Source: Campylobacteraceae bacterium (lineage in GTDB: Bacteria; Campylobacterota; Campylobacteria; Campylobacterales; Sulfurovaceae). From it: DNA of 14,311 bases. The notes under the pieces were generated by a model. It had not been told where the DNA came from. It made no database searches and was given only the letters and a program-made list of their open reading frames with translations. The position numbers and the translations under genes were made by a program. Position 1 is the stretch's first letter; the number at the start of each line of letters is the position of its first letter. Below, piece by piece: positions 1 through 6,396 of the stretch. The stretch covers positions 1-14,311 of the forward strand of contig JALWNF010000149.1 of assembly GCA_026995985.1 (NCBI GenBank). Reading direction: 5' to 3'.

Positions 1-212
1 AAATAAATAAAAAAAAAATAAAAAAGAATAAGAATAGATAAATTAATTAATTCAAATCATTATATTAGAGATATAGAATGAAGTAAAGTAGCTATTGAAT
101 AAATAGAATTTCTTAAAAAAAACTTTAAAAAAAAATCTAAAATTTAAGTTAAGTTATTATTTATTTAGTATAAACTACTCATATAAAAAATAGAAATGAA
201 AGGAAATAAAAA
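1..212. other. A/T-rich leader with A-tracts and a possible promoter for the first gene
   Basis: No coding sequence can be supported here. The stretch is almost pure A/T, with two long A-runs near 115-122 and 127-135 about one helical turn apart, as in bent upstream DNA. A TATAAA-like box lies near 170-175. A ribosome binding site AAAGGA sits around 199-204, eight bases before the ATG at 213. Campylobacterota sigma70 promoters often lack a clear -35 box and instead carry A/T-rich upstream DNA, so this could be the promoter of the 213-674 gene; that is inference. Confidence 0.35.
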
Positions 213-674
213 ATGAAAATCTCAGTAATGGGAATCGACTACAATCATCTACTTAGCGGTAAAGCATTGGCAGAAATGGGTAATGAAGTTACTTATGTTT
301 CAAAAGATAATAGACGAATAGAGAATATTAAAAGAGGCTACTACAATTATGATGAGGCTATGGTTATAAAAAAGATGAGTTCAAAGGAGAATATAGACTT
401 TACTACTAATTTTAAAGAAGCATTAAGCAAAACAAATATGTGTTTTATTGGTGAAGGAATTACGGGTGACTCTGAAGAGAATATGGAAAAAGTATTAAAC
501 ACAGCCAAAATGGTTGGTGAATATATGAATAACCATATGTTTATTGTTGATCGTTCAGAATCATCTCAATCAAGGGTAGGACAGATAAAAGAGACTATTC
601 AAAAAGAGCTTGAAAGAAGAAATAAAAATATAACTTTTGAAGTAATTGCTAATCCAAACTTTTTAAGAGCATAA
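213..674 (+). CDS. Stand-alone, degenerate N-terminal (NAD-binding) domain of UDP-glucose 6-dehydrogenase
   Basis: The 153 residues align by eye with the Rossmann domain of UDP-glucose/GDP-mannose dehydrogenases: MKISVMGIDYNHLLSG for the usual MKI-V-G-GYVGL-SG start, KALAEMGNEVTYVSKD for the first alpha-beta unit, FTTNFKEAL, FIVDRSES, and the ending FEVIANPNFLRA where the family has NPEFLREG. Key residues are lost. The GxGxxG dinucleotide loop reads G-I-D-Y-N-H (residues 7-12), the FxxVGTP segment reads FIGEGIT, and the STVPVGT segment reads SESSQSR. The usual family length is about 390-450 residues; the middle and UDP-binding domains, with the catalytic cysteine, are missing. The frame is open throughout, has a good AAAGGA site, and stops exactly at the domain boundary. 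Normal dehydrogenase activity is very unlikely. It is either a decayed remnant or a repurposed domain. Confidence 0.75.
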   Translation: MKISVMGIDYNHLLSGKALAEMGNEVTYVSKDNRRIENIKRGYYNYDEAMVIKKMSSKENIDFTTNFKEALSKTNMCFIGEGITGDSEENMEKVLNTAKMVGEYMNNHMFIVDRSESSQSRVGQIKETIQKELERRNKNITFEVIANPNFLRA

Positions 675-700
675 AAAAACTGATTCTTTTTTACAACAAA

Positions 701-774
701 AATTATGCAAAGTGAACATAATCTATTTAAAATTAAAAAATAAACCTTATATTTATTATAACTAATGCATAATT
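701..774. repeat. 9-bp inverted repeat flanking an A/T-rich spacer, with possible promoter for the next gene
   Basis: AATTATGCA at 701-709 is matched by its exact reverse complement TGCATAATT at 766-774, 56 bases apart. The interval is A/T only apart from a few bases and includes TATTATAAC near 755-763, a plausible -10 region for the membrane protein gene starting at 792. The repeat could be chance in such biased DNA, or paired operator half-sites. Confidence 0.25.
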
Positions 775-791
775 AGGTAAAAAAGAATTGT

Positions 792-1319
792 ATGAATCTA
801 AAACTACTTAAAAAATATTTTATACCACTTTTATTAACTACTATTTTTATTATTGCTTTTGAACTTCAATTTCCATATACCTATAGTTATCTTATAGAAC
901 ATTTTAAAGATGAAAAGCTATCCGTGCTATATGCACATCTCTTTATATATAGTTTTTTTATCCTATCGCTCTTTAGCTTTTTTTTAATCCTTATTAATAA
1001 CTTTTTAATAAAGTCTTATTTTTTTATTGGACTTAGTATGTTTATGTTACTTGTTTTCTATGGACTCTCTTCTGGAGTATTTATAGATAGTTTAAACTAC
1101 TTTATAGAGTACCCATTATCAAGCAATGCTATTATGGGAATGATTCTATTTGTAGTCTCTACTTTTAGTTTTGTACTATACTCTTTAACTTTTTCAATTA
1201 TAAAAAAGACTATTCCTCTTAGTCATGCAATGCTATTTTTTCTCTTTTCTTTAATATATTCTGCTTATTTTATAAATAAATATTGTTACTCTATTTCTGA
1301 GATTATAACAAGACTTTAA
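792..1319 (+). CDS. Small multi-pass inner-membrane protein, unknown function
   Basis: I do not recognise a family. The 175-residue product is very hydrophobic and rich in Phe, Leu, Ile and Tyr. About five membrane segments can be drawn, at roughly residues 9-26, 47-69, 73-98, 111-136 and 142-162, with short lysine-bearing loops at 3-8, 39-43 and 138-139. The N-terminal lysines (KLLKK) suggest a cytoplasmic N-terminus by the positive-inside rule. No catalytic or ligand-binding motif is visible. The ribosome binding site is weak (AGGT about 13 bases before the ATG). The gene stands alone in its direction, with 117 bases before and 183 after it. It is likely a real gene, because its hydrophobic periodicity is that of a membrane protein and no competing frame exists. 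Confidence 0.6.
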   Translation: MNLKLLKKYFIPLLLTTIFIIAFELQFPYTYSYLIEHFKDEKLSVLYAHLFIYSFFILSLFSFFLILINNFLIKSYFFIGLSMFMLLVFYGLSSGVFIDSLNYFIEYPLSSNAIMGMILFVVSTFSFVLYSLTFSIIKKTIPLSHAMLFFLFSLIYSAYFINKYCYSISEIITRL

Positions 1320-1349
1320 TGCAAAAAACTTTATAAAGAGTGAACCTAA

Positions 1350-1377
1350 CTCTCCCAAATCATAGATTATGGAAGAG
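1350..1377 (+). terminator. Imperfect hairpin after the membrane protein gene
   Basis: CTCTCCCAAATC (1350-1361) pairs imperfectly with GATTATGGAAGAG (1365-1377) around an ATA loop, with one mismatch and one bulge. It lies 30 bases after the stop codon at 1319. No T-run follows, so it may be a weak terminator, an RNA 3'-end structure, or chance. Confidence 0.3.
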
Positions 1378-1502
1378 GATTGCGAATTATATTTATTCAA
1401 TATGACATAGTATTTGTATAGATTTTAGTCACAATTCAGTAAAAAATTAAATAAGCTTTGCTAAACTTAAAATATATAAACCTGAATTAGACGGAATAAT
1501 AA

Positions 1503-2288
1503 ATGAAAAAACTATTTACCACTATCGCTGTAACTATTTTACTAATAACCAATGTAGTAGCATATAACTTTAGTTCAATACCAAGTAAAATCTCTGCATA
1601 CTTTATTGCACCTACACAACCACTAAATAGGATAAAAGAAAAACTAGTAGATAATGGATTTAAAATTCTTGCTATAACCAACATTATAGATAATTATAAT
1701 GTCATTACTATTACTAATGATGAACTTCAAGCAACAAATACATATATGGCTACTATTCATGTAAATGTTAATAGTTCAGATGTACGTATTCAAAACCCAT
1801 CTTATCTAGGAGCCGCTTTTCTAGGAGATGAGTATAAGTACGGTCAATTTAAATCAACTGTAAATGCTTTAGAGAAAGCTCTTGGCTCTCTTAAGGACTC
1901 TAAACAAAAGATTGATTTTGATGAGCTAAAAGACTACAACTTTATGATAGGAATGCCAAAAGTAGATGACACTATTACACTTAAGAGAGGAAAAAATTTA
2001 GTCTCAAAAGTTAAGAATATTGCATATAAACTAACTCTACCAAATGGTCTTATTCTAGTAGGACACAAACTAAGCAAAAAGACAAATAAATTTCTTAAGA
2101 CTCTTAATGAAGAGAAAAATGCTCAAATTTTACCTTATGAATCGATGATATTTAAAGATTCAGTACAGATATTAGACCCAAAATTCTATCTTGCTCTTTC
2201 TCTTCCTAACTTAAGTATGGGTCAATTTATGGAGATTGCATCTATTCCAGATGAGATAGAAACAGAGATTAGAAGAGCATATAGATAA
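1503..2288 (+). CDS. Exported (periplasmic) protein of unknown function, possibly DUF302-like
   Basis: The 261-residue product begins with a clear Sec signal peptide: MKK, a hydrophobic core at residues 4-17, and a likely cleavage after NVVA (residue 20). Residues 34-130 read like an alpha/beta domain, with an amphipathic helix (PLNRIKEKLVDNGFKIL), alternating beta strands, NPSYLGAAFLGDE, and a second helix at 116-131. The helix / N-G-F / strand / NP pattern recalls the DUF302 fold, but this is a tentative visual match. Residues 132-261 are not recognised; a KLTLPNGLILVGH segment sits near 178-190. There is no transmembrane helix after the signal and no cysteine, so it is probably soluble in the periplasm. 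GGAAT lies just upstream of the ATG. The gene ends 16 bases from the oppositely directed prfA, with no terminator in between. Confidence 0.6.
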   Translation: MKKLFTTIAVTILLITNVVAYNFSSIPSKISAYFIAPTQPLNRIKEKLVDNGFKILAITNIIDNYNVITITNDELQATNTYMATIHVNVNSSDVRIQNPSYLGAAFLGDEYKYGQFKSTVNALEKALGSLKDSKQKIDFDELKDYNFMIGMPKVDDTITLKRGKNLVSKVKNIAYKLTLPNGLILVGHKLSKKTNKFLKTLNEEKNAQILPYESMIFKDSVQILDPKFYLALSLPNLSMGQFMEIASIPDEIETEIRRAYR

Positions 2289-2304
2289 AAGGAGAAATAG
2301 GTTA

Positions 2305-3372
2305 CTACAATCCTGCCTCTTTAATAGCCTCTGCTTGTGCATGAGTACGAAGTGGGTCAAGTACTAACTTTAAGTTACCATCATTCATAATTCTATCAAG
2401 CGAGTATAGAGTCAAATCGATTCTATGGTCAGTTAGACGGTTTTGAGGGTAGTTGTAGGTTCTAATCTTTTCAGAACGGTCTCCTCTCCCTACTTGTAAT
2501 TTTCGTTGAGAAGTAGTCTTATCTAACTGCTTTTGAAGCTCATGCTCATAGACTCTAGCTTTTAAAACTTTCATCGCTTTGTCGCGATTTTTATGTTGAG
2601 ATTTTTCATCTTGAATAGCAACTACTATTCCTGTAGGAATATGCGTTAAACGTACAGCAGAGTCAGTAGTATTTACCGATTGTCCTCCACAACCACTTGA
2701 ACGGTAAACGTCCATTTTTATCTCATTTGGTTTAATCTCAACCTCAACATCATCAACCTCAGGAATAACAGCAACAGTAATAGCAGAAGTATGAACACGC
2801 CCCTGTGTCTCTGTATCTGGTACACGCTGAACTCTATGAATTCCTGCCTCAAATTTAAGATAAGAGTATACACTATCTCCGCTAATTTGAGCAATCATCT
2901 CTTTATAGCCACCTGCTGTTCCATCAGAAGAGGAGATAATCTCAACCTTCCAACCCATCTGTTCAGCATAACGTAGATACATCTTAAAAACATCTGCAAC
3001 AAATAGGGCAGCTTCATCTCCACCTGCACCTGCTCTAAGCTCTAAGATAATATTCTTATCATCATTTGGGTCAGTTGGAATCATAAGAACCTTTATCTCC
3101 TCTTCTAACTGTGGTAAAAGAGGCTCTAGCTCTGCTAACTCCTCTTTAGCTAAATCACCCAATTCAGCATCGCTTAAAAGCTCTTTGTTCTCCTCTATAG
3201 CCTCTGCTATTTGAATATATTGGTTTGCCTTTTCAACCAACTTACTTAACTTTGCCTGTTCTTTTCCTAACTCTGTCATCTTCTTTACATCAGAAGCTAT
3301 ATCTGGTGAACTCAATAGAGTATTTATTTCATTATAACGGTCTATAAATGGTTGGAGTTTTTCTTTAAACAT
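2305..3372 (-). CDS. prfA: Peptide chain release factor 1
   Basis: RF1 recognises UAA and UAG stop codons in the ribosomal A site and triggers release of the finished peptide. The 355-residue length is normal. An N-terminal helical domain (about 1-100) is followed by the [14 protein letters not shown] block (111-124), the codon-recognition loop [18 protein letters not shown] (179-196) with PDT in the PxT position (185-187), and the catalytic GGQ (229-231) within [16 protein letters not shown]. Presence of PxT rather than the RF2-type SPF tripeptide, and the family-typical [16 protein letters not shown], separate it from RF2. The gene follows rpsT in the same direction after an 82-base gap holding a hairpin, so it is probably read from the rpsT promoter at least in part. 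The ATG is preceded by AGG about 8-10 bases upstream. Confidence 0.97.
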   Translation of the reverse strand: MFKEKLQPFIDRYNEINTLLSSPDIASDVKKMTELGKEQAKLSKLVEKANQYIQIAEAIEENKELLSDAELGDLAKEELAELEPLLPQLEEEIKVLMIPTDPNDDKNIILELRAGAGGDEAALFVADVFKMYLRYAEQMGWKVEIISSSDGTAGGYKEMIAQISGDSVYSYLKFEAGIHRVQRVPDTETQGRVHTSAITVAVIPEVDDVEVEIKPNEIKMDVYRSSGCGGQSVNTTDSAVRLTHIPTGIVVAIQDEKSQHKNRDKAMKVLKARVYEHELQKQLDKTTSQRKLQVGRGDRSEKIRTYNYPQNRLTDHRIDLTLYSLDRIMNDGNLKLVLDPLRTHAQAEAIKEAGL

Positions 3373-3405
3373 AAGAGAACCTAGTTTATGAATTTTATAT
3401 AAAGA

Positions 3406-3433
3406 TATTTGGATAAAATTGATTATCCAAATA
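3406..3433 (-). terminator. 11-bp perfect hairpin between rpsT and prfA
   Basis: TATTTGGATAA (3406-3416) and TTATCCAAATA (3423-3433) form a perfect 11-bp stem with a six-base loop, 21 bases after the rpsT stop and 33 bases before the prfA start. On the transcribed strand it is followed by TCTTTATAT, not a pure U-run. It is probably the rpsT 3' end and a leaky terminator or processing site setting the rpsT:prfA ratio; that role is inferred. Confidence 0.55.
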
Positions 3434-3454
3434 ATAATAATGAAGAGATACTAA

Positions 3455-3721
3455 CTATGCAGCAATTTTATTAACTAAACGATTAAGTCTACTTACTTTT
3501 CTAGCAGCTGTAGCCTTTTTTAGAAAACCTCTACTTACCATTTTGTGAATCTGCTTATTTGCAATTTTAAATGCCTCTTGTGCTGCCACTTTATCATTTG
3601 CTTCTGCTGCAACCCTTACAGCTTTAACAATATTTTTTAATCTTGTTCTATAGTATCTATTTCTCTCTGTTCTTTTTACTGTCTGTCTAATTCTTTTAAT
3701 CGTTGACTGATGATGTGCCAT
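3455..3721 (-). CDS. rpsT: 30S ribosomal protein S20
   Basis: S20 is a primary 16S rRNA-binding protein of the small ribosomal subunit. The 88-residue, highly basic and alpha-helical sequence shows the family pattern [21 protein letters not shown] at the start, [32 protein letters not shown] at the end, and the normal length of 85-90. The ATG has AAAGGA 9-10 bases upstream. It is the first gene of an apparent rpsT-prfA unit; these two genes are also neighbours in Campylobacter and Helicobacter. A TTATATACT-like -10 element lies about 50 bases upstream on the coding strand. Confidence 0.97.
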   Translation of the reverse strand: MAHHQSTIKRIRQTVKRTERNRYYRTRLKNIVKAVRVAAEANDKVAAQEAFKIANKQIHKMVSRGFLKKATAARKVSRLNRLVNKIAA

Positions 3722-3764
3722 ATAATATGTCCTTTGTTTGGTACGTTTTGATGTTAGCTCTAAT

Positions 3765-3785
3765 CCATAGAGTATATAATTTGGC
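3765..3785 (-). promoter_or_regulatory. rpsT: Probable rpsT promoter -10 region
   Basis: On the minus strand, upstream of rpsT, the sequence AAATTATATACTC (within 3771-3783) offers a TATATACT-type -10 element about 50 bases before the start codon. No convincing -35 box is seen, which is usual for Campylobacterota. The S20 leader would then be about 40 bases with a good ribosome binding site at its end. Confidence 0.35.
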
Positions 3786-3826
3786 GAATTCTATCTAAAA
3801 TACTCTTTAAGCTCCTTTATAGGCAA

Positions 3827-4831
3827 TTAATTTTTAGCTATCTCTTTTAAATGTTTCTCCTTTAGAGCTAACTCCTTCTCCCAAAGCCTCATTTTGTACT
3901 CCTTCTCATCAAGCTCTTTCTCTTTTAAAGTAAGCTCATCATACTCCTCTTTAATAGTATCTTCCTTCTGCTCCTTTTCTACACTACCATTACCTACAAT
4001 AACTACTCTTCTATCTATTGAAACATCTCCTTGTGAGTCTCGTGCCATATACATTACCATATATACTCCCTCTTCATTACTATTAATATCATCAATAGAA
4101 TCAACTTCAACTTTGCCATCTTCTTTATCATACGCTTCAACACCCTCTTCAACATAGCTCTCTCCTAAATCTAAATATTGAGGATTATTACCCTTTATCT
4201 TAATAATAGGTAAACTATTGTGCTCTAAGCTTATAGGTTCTAGTTTAGTTTTACTCTCTTTTTTACTTTTTTGCTCCTCTACTTTTTTAACTCTTGTCTC
4301 TATATTATCAATACTCCCATCTCCTTTTATAACAAAAGTTTTAATCGATAAAATCTCTTGTCGATTATCAAAATAGTCTAAATCATCTTGTATATTGCGT
4401 TTAATAGTATGCCACTCACCATCAAGAATCTCATCTCCTAATCCAAATTGATTATAACTATTGTGATTTCCAGAAGTATATATAAGATAGCTCTCTCCTT
4501 TTGTTGTCTGAAGAATTAAAATAATAACAAAGTCTCTACTATACTGCATCTCCCAAGAGAGCCAATACTCATACTTTTCTCCACTTTCTCTTTTTATCTT
4601 CTCTTTCTTCATTGCATTAAATTTATATATACTTTTTATACCCTCACCCTCAAAGTGTATAACTCTACTCTTTTTTTGTCGGTCATAGTAGTTTTCAATA
4701 TGTGCCTCTGTTGGGGAAAAAACAATCTCCCAACGTGAACTCTTTTTATCTTCAGCATCCTCTTGCACAATAGCTATAAGGGGTACCAAAAAAAGAGAAA
4801 ATAGATAGATAACTTTTAAAATATAGCTCAA
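3827..4831 (-). CDS. Exported beta-sandwich/Ig-like (DUF5011-type) protein with C-terminal coiled coil; TTG start
   Basis: The 334-residue product starts with a signal peptide or N-terminal anchor (hydrophobic residues 4-22). Residues 33-178 form a beta-rich module that I recognise from PKD/cadherin-type surface proteins: WEIV.. start, FVIILILQTTKGESYLIYTS, LGDEILDGEWHTIKRNIQDDL, and FVIKGDGSIDNI. A charged linker (180-207) leads to a DUF5011/HYR-type Ig-like domain at 208-279 (PIIKIKGNNP, YDKEDGKVEV, EGVYMVMYMARDSQGDVS). Residues 285-332 are a charged coiled coil (KEKELDEKEYKMRLWEKELALKE pattern). The start is TTG: AGGAG lies 8-9 bases before it and the next in-frame Met is residue 74, which would remove the signal peptide. 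Probably periplasmic or surface-exposed and possibly carbohydrate-associated; no catalytic motif is seen. An RNA hairpin covers its ribosome binding site. Confidence 0.75.
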   Translation of the reverse strand: MSYILKVIYLFSLFLVPLIAIVQEDAEDKKSSRWEIVFSPTEAHIENYYDRQKKSRVIHFEGEGIKSIYKFNAMKKEKIKRESGEKYEYWLSWEMQYSRDFVIILILQTTKGESYLIYTSGNHNSYNQFGLGDEILDGEWHTIKRNIQDDLDYFDNRQEILSIKTFVIKGDGSIDNIETRVKKVEEQKSKKESKTKLEPISLEHNSLPIIKIKGNNPQYLDLGESYVEEGVEAYDKEDGKVEVDSIDDINSNEEGVYMVMYMARDSQGDVSIDRRVVIVGNGSVEKEQKEDTIKEEYDELTLKEKELDEKEYKMRLWEKELALKEKHLKEIAKN

Positions 4832-4876
4832 TGTTATAGCTCCTCTTATTAAAAGATAATAAGAGTATTATAACAT
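4831..4876 (-). promoter_or_regulatory. Two-part hairpin over the ribosome binding site and TTG start; also lies 3' of the antiporter gene
   Basis: ATGTTATA (4831-4838) pairs with TATAACAT (4869-4876), and CTCTTATT (4843-4850) pairs with AATAAGAG (4858-4865), giving two 8-bp stems joined by a small internal loop and closed by a seven-base loop. On the transcribed strand the 3' arm contains the GAGGAG ribosome binding site and ends on the first base of the TTG start codon. The structure begins 34 bases after the antiporter stop at 4910, so it could act as its 3' end, as a translational gate on the next gene, or both. Confidence 0.5.
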
Positions 4877-4909
4877 ATATTATTTTCTATTAAAAAATGT
4901 TTTTACATA

Positions 4910-5983
4910 TTAGAAAAATAGAACAAATGAGAAGACTATAAATAGAATAAAGTGTAAAAAGCCCTCAAGCATATTGGTCTCACCATCATTAAAGTTAACA
5001 ATACTTACAAGAAGTGTCAACCCCAAAAGAGTACCCTGTATAGGTGTAATTGCCAAATCTAACTCTAAACCTGCAAAATAGGAGATAATAATAACAGCTG
5101 GAACAGTTAACAAGATAGTAGCTAAAGAGGCTCCTAATGCAATATTTATAACTGTCTGCATATTGTTTCTAAGGGCTGAACGTAAAGCTACAATAAGCTC
5201 TGGAGAGGCGGAGATAAGAGCAACCCCTACAGCACCTAATGCAAGTGGCAGACCTAAATACTCTAAATTATGCTCCATAAAAACAGCTAAAACTTCAGAC
5301 ATAAACCCAATAAGTGCAATATATGTAGCAAGTAGAGTAGAGTGATACCAGCCATTAATATTGCTATGCTTATGTACTTCAAGAGTACAACTGCTATCTT
5401 GACCTTTGTACTCAAAGAAATATTTATGTTTTTTTAATTGAACCTTTGTAAATACAATATAGAGCATGACAAATACTCCTACAATAAACCACATATAAGA
5501 GTTTATATACTCTGAATCAATAAGGTTTGGAAGTACCATAGAGAGTCCAATTGCAACTAACAACATAGAGATATAAGAGTTAGATGAGTCTACATTATAA
5601 GGCTGTTCTCCAAACTTAATTCCACCAATAATTGCAGAGAAACCAAGAAGTCCATTAATATCAAGCATAATTGCAGAGTATATTGTATCTCGTGCTAAAA
5701 CAGGGTTATGTGCATGAAGCATCATAATAGCAATAATCAAAACCTCTACAGTAACAGCTGACATTGTTAAAATAAGTGTTCCATATGGCTCACCAAACTT
5801 CTCAGCTAACATCTCTGCATGGTGGGCAACAGCCAAAGAGGCATAGATAATTACACTAAAGAGAATAATAAAACCAAATATATTTCCTATAGGTGTTTGA
5901 CTAAAGCTATGTTCGTAAACTGAAAAAATAGCCAAGGTAATAAGAGAGATAAAGAGAGGATACTCCTTAAAAAAATCCTTCAT
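4910..5983 (-). CDS. chaA: ChaA-type Ca2+/H+ (Na+/H+) antiporter, CaCA superfamily
   Basis: An inner-membrane cation/proton exchanger, 357 residues with about 11 hydrophobic segments, close to the 366 of E. coli ChaA. Both family repeats are visible. The first is AHHAEMLAEKFGEPYGTLILTMSAVTVEV (53-81), with the acidic residue Glu80. The second is ISASPELIVALRSALRNNMQTVINIALGASLATI (257-290), with Glu262. NPVLARDTIYSAIMLDINGLLG (93-114), GEQPYN (125-130) and NFNDGETNMLEGFLHF (330-345) also match ChaA. The repeats are separated by a hydrophilic His/Lys-rich loop at 181-212. The family exports Ca2+, Na+ or K+ in exchange for protons; which ion this one uses cannot be read from sequence. AGGAG precedes the ATG at a good distance. 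Confidence 0.9.
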   Translation of the reverse strand: MKDFFKEYPLFISLITLAIFSVYEHSFSQTPIGNIFGFIILFSVIIYASLAVAHHAEMLAEKFGEPYGTLILTMSAVTVEVLIIAIMMLHAHNPVLARDTIYSAIMLDINGLLGFSAIIGGIKFGEQPYNVDSSNSYISMLLVAIGLSMVLPNLIDSEYINSYMWFIVGVFVMLYIVFTKVQLKKHKYFFEYKGQDSSCTLEVHKHSNINGWYHSTLLATYIALIGFMSEVLAVFMEHNLEYLGLPLALGAVGVALISASPELIVALRSALRNNMQTVINIALGASLATILLTVPAVIIISYFAGLELDLAITPIQGTLLGLTLLVSIVNFNDGETNMLEGFLHFILFIVFSFVLFF

Positions 5984-6025
5984 AGTTACTCCTAAAAATT
6001 AAACTATGATAGCATACCAAAACTC

Positions 6026-6281
6026 TTATCTGTATTGTCTAAAATTTTGACTAAATCTTCTCATAAAGGTTATAAAATATTTATGCTTCTTAGCTGAGTA
6101 GAATCGATATAAAATCTCCTGTACTTTAGGGTGACCTCTCTTTGCTACTTACATAAACCAAAATCTTGCTAACTCAGCATTTTGACGTACTCCTTGAGCA
6201 TAATAAAACATTAATGATATCTTATATTGGGAGGGAGTATCTCTTTTTAGTGCATCTTTATGTAGCTAAGTGAACTACCCA
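6026..6281 (-). pseudogene. Remnant of a Sel1-like repeat (TPR-like) protein
   Basis: On the minus strand from 6241 the translation reads DTPSQYKISLMFYYAQGV, then RQNAELARFWFM, a TAA stop at 6151-6149, and VAKRGHPKVQEIL. This is the Sel1-like repeat pattern (A-Q-Y-x-L-x-x-M-Y-x-x-G-x-G-V-x-Q-N, A-x-x-W-F, A-x-x-G-H-x-x-A-Q) broken by one in-frame stop. Downstream the frame stays open to a TAA at 6028-6026. Upstream, GWVVHLAT, which resembles the end of a preceding repeat, appears in a neighbouring frame near 6284-6261, suggesting a frameshift too. There is no usable start codon or ribosome binding site. Intact Sel1-repeat proteins are usually secreted or periplasmic scaffolds. It fills most of the gap between the por operon and the antiporter gene. 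Confidence 0.7.
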
Positions 6282-6346
6282 ACCGCTAAAGACAATTTGG
6301 ATTTCTGCTTATGAAGTTTTAAATAAAGTAGATTACAGTGCTAATC

Positions 6347-6376
6347 TGACTAAATGAAATAAAATTCATTTAGTCA
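6347..6376 (-). terminator. 12-bp perfect hairpin ending the por operon
   Basis: TGACTAAATGAA (6347-6358) and TTCATTTAGTCA (6365-6376) form a perfect 12-bp stem with a six-base loop, 20 bases after the stop codon of the beta subunit gene. No U-run follows on the minus strand (GATTAGC), so termination may need a protein factor, or the hairpin protects the 3' end of the mRNA. Confidence 0.6.
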
Positions 6377-6396
6377 AAATATATAAAAATAGACTT

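Noticed and set aside
1..60. A/T-rich short tandem-like string as a repeat array or CRISPR leader
   Set aside because: There is no repeated unit with regular spacing, only low-complexity A-runs; no CRISPR repeats or cas genes are seen in the window.
675..791. Possible continuation of UDP-glucose dehydrogenase by frameshift
   Set aside because: None of the three forward frames shows the expected middle-domain sequence; the stretch is A/T-rich with several stops.
1487..1684. Reverse-strand open frame over the exported protein gene start
   Set aside because: It lies opposite a clear signal peptide coding region, has no ribosome binding site and no recognisable family.
3894..4157. Serine-rich forward open frame
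   Set aside because: It is the complement of the Glu/Lys-rich coiled-coil part of the leftward gene; the serine bias follows from GAA/GAG/AAA codons read backwards.
5163..5345. Forward open frame opposite the antiporter
   Set aside because: It lies entirely within the well-supported ChaA-type gene and resembles nothing.
6149..6151. In-frame stop in the Sel1-repeat remnant as a recoding site (selenocysteine or readthrough)
   Set aside because: The codon is TAA, not TGA, no start codon or ribosome binding site is present upstream, and a second frame disruption is likely, so decay explains it better.
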